NCBI GenBank assembly: GCA_958430865.1
Contig: CAUDNR010000429.1
Coordinates: 1-25,499 of the forward strand
From: Entrophospora sp. SA101
Taxonomy: Eukaryota; Glomeromycota; Glomeromycetes; Entrophosporales; Entrophosporaceae
Direction of reading: 5' to 3'
Length of the DNA stretch: 25,499 nucleotides
The stretch's first letter is position 1; every line of letters begins with the position of its first letter. Made by a program: the position numbers and the translations under genes. This document shows, piece after piece, positions 1-10,696 of this stretch. Below the pieces are notes generated by a model that was given only the letters and a program-made list of their open reading frames with translations, had not been told where the DNA came from and did no database searches.

Positions 1-1796
1 AAGGATCAACAGAAACGGACTTCTATTCTTTCAAAAATCACGTGCAAAAATGGTGGTTATAGGCTTCGCGCACCATAGTCAAATTTACAAAAGAATATGG
101 CAATAAGGTACACAAAATCTGTGAAGAGAATAACTTGTAATCTTTTTGAATGGGAGGGTTTTTTTTGAATGACTGTTCTAGGACCTCTTTGAGTGCTTTG
201 CAAAAAAAAGAACTATGTAAGTGTGCTAAAATTATTCTAGTTTAACTTGAGATAAATTAGCTAGACTTTTGAAATTGGTCAAAGAGCACAGTTTCAAGTA
301 GAATTTTAGAGGGGGCTAAACAAATCAGTTTAGATTTTTATGTTAATTTAAACTATATTATAAAATCACATGATGATGCCTTTTTTTATATGATATTTTT
401 CAGTGTTTCGCATAAATTAAAAAATTAATTTAATTTTACATAGCAGAGAAGGTTGATTATCCAATCAGTAATTCAAAACATCATTATTCTTTCCTGAAAA
501 GCAAATAATTAATTGTTTCCCTTCAATTAAATAAAATAAAAAGCTGTTCATTGTAATCTTGCATTCTAGTAAACAAACAATTGCTTGATGTTAATACTCC
601 AACCTTATGGAGGAATGAATCCATTCTATTCTGAAAACAACATTCAAGTATTGATTAATTGTTTATTGGTAGAAGGTAAGACTTTCTTGACGCAAAATTA
701 AATTTTTGATTGCTGGGAAAACCACCATCATGCGTTGAATTTTATTACCAATATATTTGGACGATTAGCAAATCATTCAACAACTATCAGAACTCTTATT
801 TCAGACGTGACTGGTTGGTGAATCATTCTAGATTTGATACTTGTTTGAAGAATCTTTATGGATTAAAATGTTCTTTTTTAAATGGAATTTGTCTTCTTTA
901 CATGACAAGAATGTTGATTACAGTTTAGTCAAAAAAAAAATCAAATTCTTGGCTCAAAAGAATAATCTTGTTTTTTCAGATAATTTCAAGGATGCATCCA
1001 AATTCAATAATTGATTATTGGATCCTTTAATCACTCGCTCCCTGCATTTCAAAATTTAAACATTTATCATTAAGGGGCGTTAAAAACAAAAGAAGAAAAA
1101 TAAAATCAATTTTATTTCCAACACTTGAAATTTGGATTCATTGATTTTTTTTGAGCCTTGTATTTTCGAAATTCTCGACTATTAATATGATCATCAGTAT
1201 TCATGGGTCAATTGGAAAAGTATTGATTCAACAAAGTGAAACAGATCAGCAGCAGCTAACTCATCTATTCAATAAAAAGTATCAACTCTAACCCGATTTA
1301 TTCAGATTATATAGCAGGTGGTGGATGATAAAATATTAAAAGCTTTGAATCAATGCCTACCAAAAAAATTTAAAGACCATAATTTTGTATACAGGTTACT
1401 ATTTCCGATAATTCTTTAGGGAATTCTAGAGAAGAATTGGAAAGGTACTAAACAGCGATGCTTTATATTGAACATTTTTGGAAAGAAGCAAAATATGTGT
1501 TATATTAAAAAAATCAAGCAAGATCTAGGATTTATAAATTACGAAATTACTTATTAAATTTATTAAAGTTTTGATGTCATTCCTTTTGCAGTTTCAAAAT
1601 TCGCAAATTTCACGTTCAAACATGACATAATCTGGATTATTATAAGATTTAATGTCATCATGAGGTGGATTATATAAACAAAGAAATTTTGTGAAATCAT
1701 AATTTGTCAAATAATAGTTAAATTTATTATAAATCAAATAAATTTCTTTACTGAAAAAAAATACATCAATTTTCTTGATTTTTTAATTTTAATAGG

Positions 1797-1834
<38 letters not shown>

Positions 1835-1865
1835 AGTAATAGTAATAGTAATAGTAATAGTAATA
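1..1865. other. Left flank, no recognisable gene
   Basis: AT-rich sequence with stops in all frames. The longest ATG-initiated reading frame is 72 codons (710-928, +) and resembles no family I know. A weak alternative on the + strand is an ATG at 588 with a possible donor after 675 and acceptor at about 767, giving roughly 45 residues; I cannot support it as a gene. The whole stretch recurs at 11857-13721. Confidence 0.6.
1797..1865 (+). repeat. AAT/AGT triplet repeat abutting the SDR start codon
   Basis: An (AAT)n run followed by alternating AGT-AAT units ends directly at the ATG of the dehydrogenase gene. It is open in the frame of that ATG but contains no upstream ATG, so it most likely lies in the 5' leader. 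An identical copy is at 13653-13721. Confidence 0.85.
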
Positions 1866-3272
1866 ATGAATATGCTTCCACCAGTAACCGTACCAACTTT
1901 CCTTCAACCTGTTATTCAATCATGGGTTGCTTGGCTCTCGTTTACATTTATTGCAATTCCGGTTTCTACCTTTTTCTTGATTTGGGATTTCCCAAAATCT
2001 ATTTGGCGATTGCTCTTCTCTGATTATCCTAAAGTTGTTCTGATTACTGGTGCAAAGTAAAAAAAAATTAGTTTAATTAAGTTACGTGTGTGTGTTTTGT
2101 TTTATTATTAATTAACGTTTATTTATAATAATACGATAATTAGTTCTGGTATCGGAGCAGAACTTGCACTTGCCTATGCAAGACCAAACACTACTATTGG
2201 ACTTATTGCTCGTGATAAAGGCACAAATATATTTAACTTGATTCAATAAAAATTTTGTCTTTCTGAAATATAATTTTATTGATTTGTTCTTTTTTTTAAA
2301 AAAATAATCATAGATCGTTTAAACAATGTAGCAACAGCCTGCAAAAAAAAAGGTGCAACTATTCGCGTAATGTCTTGTGATATTACTAATCTGGAAGATT
2401 TAAATAGAAACATCGATGAGTTTGATGAAGCTAATCCGATTGAACTATTGATTGCAAATGCAGGTAAATATATCAATTTATTCATTTTAAAAAGAAATTA
2501 TTGAATACGCGCGTACGAATAAAAATTGATTATTGATTGACTAATTAATAAATAGCCCAAATTGGCATTACAACTGATCAAGAATTATCCGATCAATGGG
2601 AAGATTTATGGCATAGGTATCGATCATTGCATTTTGAAAATATTGTCTAATATGATTAATATACAAATTCTAATGCTGTTTAATTTTTATTGTTAGGTAT
2701 TTTGAGGTGAACGTCGTAGGTACATTGGCAACAGTTATGACAACATATAAAAAAATGCGTGACAGGGGAAAAGGTCAAATTGCAAGTAAGAAATGTTTTT
2801 TGATCATAATTTTTTTCTTTTACACAAAAATATATTTTAAAAAACCAAAAATGTTTATGTATATAAAAACATACAAGTTACTTCATCAATTGGCGGACAT
2901 TTTTCAATGCCACAAATGATCTTTTACAATTCAACCAAAGCAGCGCTGATTTCTTTTGCACGCGACCTTCGTTATTTGGCTGCACGAAGTAATATAAAAA
3001 TCAATCTTATCACACCAGGACTAATTGATACCAGTGATCCAAGACAACCAGTTCAACTTCCAAGAATTTTCAAATCATCTCCTAGATCATTGGCAAAAAT
3101 TATTCAATGGCAATTGCTTGAAAATCGATTTGAAATTACTTGGCCTTTCGTTGAATATTTGCCGGCCTATGCAACTAGTATTTTACCACCTAGGGTTTTG
3201 GAATTGGCTACTTATATATTTGGAGTAGTTACCGGGTTCATTACTGGTACTGGTAATGTTGCTTGGACATAA
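1866..3272 (+). CDS. Membrane-anchored short-chain dehydrogenase/reductase (copy in contig A)
   Basis: Classical SDR, an NAD(P)(H)-dependent oxidoreductase with a Rossmann fold; the substrate cannot be told. Six exons fit: 1866-2056, 2144-2220, 2314-2463, 2556-2616, 2697-2785 and 2878-3272, giving 320 residues with phase kept at every junction. A hydrophobic segment at about residues 14-42 should anchor it in a membrane, probably the ER or lipid droplets. The cofactor motif TGANSGIG is split by intron 1. NANA-type (here IANAA), NVVG, the catalytic Ser in TSSIGG, and Tyr/Lys in YNSTK follow in the usual order. All introns are GT-AG except intron 2, which begins GC. The start is the first ATG after a triplet-repeat leader. 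An exact copy lies at 13722-15128. The family is sure; a more precise name is not. Confidence 0.92.
2221..2313 (+). other. GC-AG intron in the SDR gene
   Basis: Exon 2 ends at AAAG and the intron opens GCACAA rather than GT, closing at CATAG. Without removing it the frame soon meets a stop; with this boundary the frame passes from ARDK into RLNNVA without loss. No nearby GT keeps the frame. The copy is at 14077-14169. Confidence 0.8.
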
Positions 3273-4253
3273 GAAAAAGTTTTGTTTGGTTGAGATGAAT
3301 TATTATTATTTTTTCATTTATAAAAATATTCACACATATAGATATATGTGTGTGTTTTATTGCTGTTGATTATTAATTAAGAATTTTTACAAATTTTATT
3401 GCTTTCTATGATAAATAAATAAATAAAATTTTTTCACCGTAAAGTTTTTTTTGTTATATTCCTAAATAATGAAATAAAAATTATGAACGATCCTTTTTCA
3501 CTCGATTGCAAATAAATTTATTGGGAACATCATATAATGAATAACCAGTTATTTTAAACCTTCCCAGATATTTTTATATTGTGTTACGAATTGACTGGTG
3601 TTGTAACGAGAGGCTTAGAACAGACTTGATGCACAGCAACGGCAATGGATCCTGAGGTTTTATAGCAGTACAGTTAATACATTCTATGCTTTGATACGAT
3701 AATCCTAAGGGATTGTGCAAGCCTAGTGTACCATATACAATACAAGTCTGTGAGGAACTATCTTGAAATTAAAAAAATATCTTTGGATTAGTCACCTGAT
3801 TGTACTACCTTACATTTTTTTTTAAAGGAGTAATTTTTATTGTCAATGTAATGATAATAGATAACCTTATTATTATCATAATATTTATTATAAATTGCAA
3901 AAAAGAAAAAAACTCAATCCATTATTCTCATATATATATGAAATTTCTTTGCCTCTAAAGTATTGTTTTTTTAAAAAATTGCTTATCTTAACCATCAACA
4001 GATGTTAAAAGGTATGATGATGATTCATTTGCTCTTTTGGTTTTGATGACACTCTGCACATTCAAAGGAGAACAAGTGGCTTTGTAAGCTATGCCATTTA
4101 GTAACAAGATACTTTTTTTGACAATAATAATTGTCGTAATGATTAATGATAAATAAATAAATAAATACACAGCCATTCAAAAAAAATAATTTTTTCTCTC
4201 AAGAAAAAAAAACCCCCAACACTGTAATAAATAACAAATAAATTTTATTATCC
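3273..4253. other. Intergenic region between SDR and Cys-rich membrane protein
   Basis: The SDR 3' flank with AATAAA-like tracts (around 3415-3427), then a slightly GC-richer stretch at about 3590-3750, which has no open frame or known motif. A 62-codon minus-strand frame (3988-4176) starts with a hydrophobic run but has only generic features, so I do not call it a gene. Confidence 0.6.
3331..3352. repeat. Perfect 10-bp inverted repeat after the SDR stop
   Basis: CACACATATA and its exact reverse complement are separated by GA, about 60 bp past the SDR stop codon. In a transcript it would form a compact hairpin in the 3' UTR. The repeated copy is at 15187-15208. Confidence 0.8.
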
Positions 4254-4838
4254 ATGGAATGTATTGAAGATGATGATTGCGAATTTTACAATGACGATGT
4301 AATATGTTTAGAAGGAGAATGTGTTTTTAAATGTTCAAGGGACAAAGATTGTTTTCCAGAAGGCAAATGTATATATGAAATATGCAATTGGAATGATAAA
4401 AAAACCCCAAATTCACAGTCTTTAGATTCATGGTTGAAAATAGAAGCAGATCCAATAGCAACAACAATTACTGCACCTGTAACTGCTACATCAATTACAT
4501 CCACCGGCATTACCACATCAGTTAGTAGTATAAATTCAAGTAATAATACTACTACCAATTCTACTAGTGACAGTAATACTAATAATAGTTTGGCGTTGAA
4601 TGCACCGTTTGCAAAAACAATTTTGGGAATTACTATCAGCGTTCTATTGATCGGTGTAATATTTATTATAATTTGCATTTATAAAAGACGACGAAAAGAA
4701 AGTATGCATCGTGGATTAAGACCTTTGAAATTATCACATACAAGAACCAGCAGCAGCAGTAGTTTGGATGGAAGCCGTCGTCGTAGTGGATCAAAAAGTA
4801 ATATTATAGGTGAAACTACTACTGCCACATCACTATAA
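4254..4838 (+). CDS. Cys-rich single-pass membrane protein (copy in contig A)
   Basis: A 194-residue intronless frame. Eight cysteines (residues 3, 9, 18, 23, 27, 33, 39, 44) form a compact N-terminal module whose spacing, with acidic DDDC and DKDC stretches, recalls tandem Dickkopf/EB-like disulfide repeats. A Ser/Thr/Asn-rich stalk follows (about 68-112), then one transmembrane helix (about 122-143), a basic stop-transfer KRRRK, and a Ser/Arg-rich tail. This looks like a surface receptor or wall sensor, but no known family is matched. No signal peptide is visible: an in-frame TAA lies about 15 bases upstream of the ATG and no AG acceptor lies between them, so an N-terminal exon cannot be joined in this frame. 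The N-terminus out orientation is inferred from the cysteines and the basic residues after the helix. An identical copy is at 16110-16694. Confidence 0.75.
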   Translation: MECIEDDDCEFYNDDVICLEGECVFKCSRDKDCFPEGKCIYEICNWNDKKTPNSQSLDSWLKIEADPIATTITAPVTATSITSTGITTSVSSINSSNNTTTNSTSDSNTNNSLALNAPFAKTILGITISVLLIGVIFIIICIYKRRRKESMHRGLRPLKLSHTRTSSSSSLDGSRRRSGSKSNIIGETTTATSL

Positions 4839-6183
4839 AAACTAAATCTACCATTATAACTATTATAATTACAATCGCAATTTACGTCATAACAATTACA
4901 TTGCTAACAAAAATTGGAGGAAAAAAATACACATGTGAGAAAAATTATGAAGAAGAGGATGATGACGACTAAAGCATTCTTCATTAAAACATGATCGCAA
5001 ACAATGTTTTTATAAAATATATGTTGTTTTTTTTTGTACATTATTAATTACGTCGAAAATTAAATATTTAATATAAAATGGAAACTAACAAAAACTATTT
5101 ATAATTATAATTATTCTTTATATTTTTTTATTTTTTTACTATGTAAGATTTATATTCATAGAATTCATTAAAACTTTTGAAAATCACGTCTTCAATTTCT
5201 TCCGATTTATTTAAAGTAGATGTGAAATATGGTTTCAATGTTTCTCCAAATTCTTTCAAACAAAAAAAACCATCAATGAAATTTATAATTATTATTTTTA
5301 AAAATTTTTTCACTAAACTTCCAATAAATAATTACCTAATGGAAAACCTCAAATACCTTTTCGATTTCATTCCGCAAAAAAATCCACACACACAAAAGGC
5401 CCTCCATAAACATACGTTCATTACAAAGTATTTTTGCACGAATGGACCGATTGATTGTAAATTTTATCCATTCACCAGGTTTAGTGACACATAAAATTTT
5501 GTAGATGATTAATTAACTTTAATAAAGGCCATGCTTTGTAGCTGTTCACTTTTAAAAATCAAGAAATTCCGCGCCAACAAATGATGAATCTGGTAGGTTT
5601 CTGCCATATTCATCAACCAACAGGTCTAATTATGTAGATAATTATTGATTATCTAATTAATAATAAATTAATAATAAAATTACCTGATACCTAATGCACA
5701 TAAGCGACTATATTGGAATTGACTTTAGACGGGAGCCGAGAATTTTCCTTCCCATGCATGTTCATGAATTATTTCTTCGACTTACATATTTCCCAACGAC
5801 TAATTTTAAAAAAATAATGATTTTTTGTAAAAAATCACTTGGGTTTTCAATATTTATGTAGAGGGATGTGCTTATTTTTTGTTGTATTTTGCAGTGATTT
5901 TAAGTATTAAAGGTGGCTGTGCAATATTAAAGCTGGCTTCTTTTTTACCTTTGCATCATTATTCATATTAATAAAAAGAAAATATATGGCCTCACAAAAT
6001 AATATGGAAAAACAGTATGTTTAAAAATACTACTAATATTAATAACTGTTTTTCTCAAAGATGTCATAAACTTTTTAGTGTTACATAATATAAAAAAGTA
6101 TATGTACATATTAAAATTATAATTAATTATTAGAATAATAAAAATCATGTATTTACAAAAAAAAATAATTAAAAAAATAAATA
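4839..6183. other. Intergenic region with ambiguous coding remnants
   Basis: Between two genes lies 1.3 kb of AT-rich DNA. At 5128-5480 both strands hold open stretches. The + strand has a 105-codon frame (5177-5494). The minus strand has a protein-like piece containing EWIKFTINRSIRAKILCNER (about 5420-5480), a possible GTATTTG donor, and a 61-codon terminal frame (5128-5313). A further minus-strand piece containing LLVDEYGRNLPDSSF lies at about 5560-5630. The pieces cannot be joined into one frame, so this may be a decayed minus-strand gene of unknown family. Repeated at 16695-18039. Confidence 0.3.
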
Positions 6184-7321
6184 TTAAGTAAAAATGGCTC
6201 TCTTTCCTAACTCAAATTTATCAATAACTTTATTATTAATATCATAAACTACCCAAATCAATTTATCAGACCAAATTTCAATCAACACGTAATGATGAAT
6301 TTTTTTAACAATTGAATAAATTTTCCAATCTTCAACTCTCTCATAATCTAATTCGCCACCTGCACCACCAATTATGGTGTAAACAGTACCATCGAATTGA
6401 CCACGTTGGTAATTATGTTGATGTCCACTTATCACCAAATCAACTTCATATCTTTGAAATAGAGGTACATACCTCTTCCTAACAAAATCACCCCAATATT
6501 TTTCTGATTTCTCATTCCAGGATTTTGGATCCCAAAATTCAACAAATGGTGGTATATGTACCACCACAATACGAAACTTGGCCAATTTTGATTCGATTGA
6601 TGACAACTCTTTTATCAACCATTTATCTTGTAACTCATCATCAATATTACTATCCAATACTATCCAACGTGTATTTGCTATAGTGAATGAATACCATAAT
6701 TTATTTGTTGTGTAATGGTAATTTAACAATGGATTAAAATCATGGTTACCATGAGCAAAAATCATTGGTGATTTTTGGATTAATTTATAATTGATTAATG
6801 GATCAAAAAAATCAGTTTGCCATTGCTGTAAACTATCAAATTTCTGTACAGGATCACCAACATGTAATATAAAGTTAGGTTGATTGTGCAGTATTGATGC
6901 TGATTTAACAATTTTATTAAATGTTTTTAAATTATATTGATTATCAGAAAATCCCAATATTTTTATAGGATATATTGATGATAGTGATGACGATGACATG
7001 GAAGGTAATGACATGTTGGAAAGTGATGATGATGTTGGTGACGATGGTAATGATAAATTAGGAAATAGGGTAAATGTGCTTGATGCAATAATAATTGGTT
7101 TATAATTGATATTGTTTGCGCAATTTCCATTTGGTTGATGAATTATTTCATATTCATATTTACCAATGCTCTTAAATGGTCCAATTAATGACTTGTATAA
7201 ATAATGTGAACTATCTATTTCTAAAGGTTTTAAAATACTAGAAATATTTAAAAAAATTCTACCATCATTATTAACTTTATTATTATTATTATTGTTATTA
7301 TTATTATTGTTATTATTATTA

Positions 7322-7404
<83 letters not shown>

Positions 7405-8070
7405 ATTGATATCAATCCCATTAATGCCATCATTAATATCATTATTACCTTTAATTTCATCATTAACTTCTTCATTGTTATTATTATTGTGATCACCATC
7501 AATACTATTAATATCAATAGCATCATTATTAGTGCCACTATTGTTATTGATTAGTTGATACCATTTGACTTGTGAATTACAGAATGGACAATTTGTCTCC
7601 CAAATTACCATGATATTTTCTGAATCGATGACATATAGAATTGGCTCCTTGCGTAGTGAACAAGGTAGTAATTCATTGTTGTATAAATAATTTTTTAATC
7701 TATACTTTGATAATAAAGAGTATAAACTAACAAATGGCAGAATGAAAAAATAAAATATTAAACAGACAACTAACGATATAAGTAATAGGAGAAATAATTG
7801 TGATTTTTTAAATTTCTTTATATTACGTATAAATGTTAAATGAACTAGTCTTCTTAGAATGTGTAAAAGTTTTTTTATAAAATTTGGTGATGTTGATGTT
7901 GAATTACCAACGCTACTATCAAAATATAATAAATCTAACGGATGATTTTTATGATTTTTTGATGATATTGGATAATAATTTGTAGAAAAAGAATTATTGC
8001 TGTTGTTATCACTACTATTACTACTACTATTATGATTATTGTTATTATATAATGCCACCATCACCACCAT
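6184..8070 (-). CDS. Membrane-anchored metallophosphatase (calcineurin-like), full-length copy
   Basis: A 628-residue single-exon metallophosphoesterase. It has a low-complexity N-terminus, one transmembrane helix at about 91-113, then a domain resembling the N-terminal fibronectin-like domain of purple acid phosphatases (ILYVIDSENIMVIWETN, about 145-161). A run of 41 Asn (224-264) and a Ser-rich linker (about 340-365) precede the catalytic domain. Metal-site motifs appear in order: SDNQ (about 375-378), GDPVQ (405-409), GNHD (441-444), VVHIPP with His505, and GHQHNYQR (549-556), then IIGGAGG. Where purple acid phosphatases have GDxxY, whose Tyr ligates iron, this protein has Gln, so a colourless calcineurin-like enzyme is more likely. 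The substrate is unknown; a phosphomonoester is expected. Orientation implies a lumenal or extracellular catalytic domain. It is divergent from TAF9, 218 bp away. The 3' part is duplicated in contig B. Confidence 0.9.
7279..7401 (-). repeat. AAT/AAC run encoding 41 consecutive Asn
   Basis: ATT/GTT triplets on the + strand, read as AAT/AAC codons for Asn 224-264 of the phosphatase. Contig A and contig B agree through base 7308, inside this run, and differ from 7309 on. Confidence 0.95.
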
Positions 8071-8288
8071 TTCTAAAATTTAAAGAATTTTTAAAGTTTA
8101 TAAATTAAATTTGTAATAATATGCAGATCTATGAATCGGTGAATTTTTATTAAAAAAACGTTCAATATTAATTTTAATATTAATATTTTTTTTTTATTTT
8201 TTATTAAAATATAAAATTTTCGATCTTCCGAGAAAAAAATTTGTATTCATAACAATAATAATAACAACTGATAGCACATTCTGTAAAT
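8071..8288. promoter_or_regulatory. Shared divergent promoter region, phosphatase and TAF9
   Basis: The 218 bp between the phosphatase start (leftward) and the TAF9 start (rightward) must hold both core promoters. It is very AT-rich with T runs and ATTAATATTAATATT tracts; no specific factor site can be named. Confidence 0.55.
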
Positions 8289-8895
8289 ATGTCTTCACAA
8301 CAACAAAATCAACAACAACAGCAGAAAGATTTAGTACCAAGAGATTCCAAATTGATGGAACTGCTTTTAAAAACTGCAGGAGTTGATGAATATGAACCTA
8401 AATGTGCTCAACAATTATTAGAATTTGCTCATAGTAAATTATCTTCAATATATATAAGAAGAAGAAAAGAAATTTTTTTGATAGATTAATGTGATATTTA
8501 ATTAATTGATTTGAACAATTAATTTAATTAGGATATACTGTTGATGTACTTCAGGATGCTTTATCATATGGTGAACATGCTGGCAAAAATGTTATAGATG
8601 TAGATGATATTAAGCTTGCCATACATGGTCGTATAAATCATTCATTCACATTTCCACCTAGACAAGAGGTTTAGTATTATTATTATTATTATCATTATCA
8701 TTATTATTAATTTTTGTTTAATATAAAGAATATTTATATTTATATTTTTTTTTTTTGAAAAAAAAAAGTTTTTAGTTCAACTTGCAAATGAAAGAAATGA
8801 TGTACCTTTACCACATGTACCAGTAAAATATGGATTAAGATTACCACCAGATAGACATTGTTTAACTTCTGTGAATTTTCAAATTGTTCCAGAGG

Positions 8896-8946
<51 letters not shown>

Positions 8947-9340
8947 TTACAAACAGTGCAAATTATATATACATATATATTAATAATTATTTCTTTTTTT
9001 TTTAAAAAAATTAAAGTCCACTTTTGATAATAATAAAACTAATATTTATAGTAGTGCTAATAGTAATCTTGGTTTAGGGTCATTAAGCATAAATGAATCA
9101 ATGGAAATTGTTTCACCAACACCACCACTTCAACTACCTTCATCAACACCACCAATTCAGCCACCCTCATCATCGCCAAAAACTGCAGCAGCAAATAATT
9201 CAAAAGATTTTAACAATGATAATAATAATAATAACAATAATAGTGATAGTAGCAGTAGCAGTAATAATAAGATATTAGATTCATCTTTAGTAGATGAAGA
9301 TTATGATATGCCAGAAATAAAATTTCAAGAAGTTGGTTAA
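8289..9340 (+). CDS. TAF9: Transcription initiation factor TFIID subunit 9
   Basis: TAF9 is a histone-fold subunit of TFIID and SAGA that pairs with TAF6 in the nucleus to support RNA polymerase II initiation. Four exons fit (8289-8433, 8532-8668, 8769-8894, 9017-9340), giving 243 residues with all introns GT-AG and phase kept. After a Gln-rich start, the histone fold runs from about residue 15 to 82, including LLKTAGVDEYEPKCAQQLLE and RYTVDVLQDALSYGEHAGK. The TAF9 signature after the fold is present: FPPRQEFLVQLANERNDVPL and LRLPPDRHCLTSVNF. The C-terminus is low complexity (Pro/Ser, Asn, Ser runs) and ends in an acidic motif. Introns 2 and 3 carry ATT triplet runs. The start is the only ATG before the fold. 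It is divergent from the phosphatase gene. Confidence 0.95.
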
Positions 9341-9372
9341 AATATTTTTTGATTTGTTTAAATTTAATTAAA

Positions 9373-10052
9373 ATGAATAGTTCTCAAATACAAAACCAAG
9401 TAATTTAACATGCTCAGACTACTTTAACAAGAGCAAATAGTGCCTTGATTCAATCAGATGATTCAGATTATTTACAAAATCAATTGATTAATCATTAAAG
9501 AACTATAAGTTTGCTGTCCCATTTAATTTATAATGTGACTGAAAGTAGCATTCATTATCAAAATTTTAATTCAGAATTTTAATTTATCGCAGCAAACATA
9601 TGAACAATTAAATAATAAAATATTTCTATTAACTGACCAAATTGGCCCTGAAATGCTTTTTGTAAGTCCACAACTATCAGGCGGTAGACCAAAATTAGAA
9701 GTTTCTGAAAATGCAATAATTTTATTATGTTCAGAAGGATTCTCTTTGGTTGATATTGCCAATATCTTTGGAACAAGAATTACAACATTATATAGAAGAT
9801 GACATGATCTAAATATTTTAAATATTCTTTCATATAGTGAAATTTCAAACAATGAATCAGATCAAATTATTTTGAATATAAAAGAGTCACAACCATATTC
9901 AGGTCAAAATATACTAATGGAGTGCTTTGAAGAGTAGAAGTGTCAGAATAACACATGAACATTTAATAGGAGCATTGAGGAGGGGAATTAATTATCAATT
10001 TAACCAATTTGTCAACAATTGGAAACATTTCAGATACTATATATATCCTTGA
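9373..10052 (+). pseudogene. Decayed transposase relic (GRPK-helix-turn-helix / integrase-core family)
   Basis: Conceptual translation with several stops and at least one frameshift matches the N-terminal half of the integrase-core transposable-element proteins common in fungi and animals. The pieces in order are: a leucine-rich lead (around 9430-9500), SGGRPKLEVSENAIILLCSE, a helix-turn-helix with DIANIFGTRITTLYRR followed by a stop (to about 9801), SYSEISNNESDQIILNIKES, then after a frameshift at about 9920 RSVRITHEHLIGALRR. This follows the order GRPK box, HTH, 'ISD..L' box and LRR.D box seen in that family. The integrase catalytic core with its DDE residues is not recognisable downstream. 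It lies just past TAF9 and is not expected to make protein. Family assignment rests on motif order recalled from knowledge. Confidence 0.65.
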
Positions 10053-10696
10053 ATTCAATCTCTTTTCCAAAACAATATTTTAAGTGAAATGGATGAATAT
10101 AATGTGGATATGGATCACCATTAATAAGTGCCCAAGAAAGAGCAATTCCAAAAATTCGATACATTTCATGATAATCTAACATGACAGTATTATGTGACAT
10201 TATCAAAAAATTAGAGTTGTATGAATCTTCAGTATAAGGCCCTCACAAGCCAGCTCATGAGGAGCTTTAAACCAGTCATACATTGTTTTTCACCATGAAA
10301 CCATCTAGTAGCATGTGAAAATGTGCAAATAAACTTAAAATTTGTGTGATATGTCATTCCAAGATTCATCCATATACAAGGATTTGCTTTTAATTGAAAT
10401 CAAAATAAAATTATTTAGAAAGCTTTACAAGAAATGATCAATTTCATTATGTTTTATTGAAAATTATAAAAAATATTTTGCTGATAATTAATCTAAGATA
10501 AAAATGAAAAAGTATATTGTGAAAATTCGCAATCAAAATAAACAATAATTAATTATATTACCTTTATAATTTGATAAAATAAAAAAGCTGTCCTTTTTTA
10601 AGAACTCAACAAGATTAAATTTATACAAATAATGTTAAAGAAATATGTCAAATATTTCATTGTTTACAAGCAAATTTAATATTAAATTAATAGTAT
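10053..10696. other. No gene seen between transposase relic and Myb-like gene
   Basis: AT-rich with stops in all frames. It could be the degraded 3' part of the preceding element, but no integrase motif or terminal repeat is visible. Confidence 0.5.

Noticed and set aside
701..740. P-loop-like GKTT reading near 714
   Set aside because: A stop follows within a few codons and no Walker B or other ATPase motif is near.
3988..4176. 62-codon minus-strand frame with hydrophobic start
   Set aside because: The hydrophobic part comes from ATTT repeats; there is no splice continuation, no family and no clear stop context.
7248..7538. 96-codon minus-strand frame with a long Ile run
   Set aside because: It is the shifted reading of the AAT run in the phosphatase gene, which has full domain support in the other frame.
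9093..9278. 61-codon + strand frame rich in His/Gln
   Set aside because: It overlaps TAF9 exon 4 in another frame; the TAF9 frame is supported by splicing phase and conserved domains upstream.
9571..9852. 93-codon minus-strand frame
   Set aside because: The + strand of the same stretch shows the GRPK and helix-turn-helix motifs of a transposase relic.
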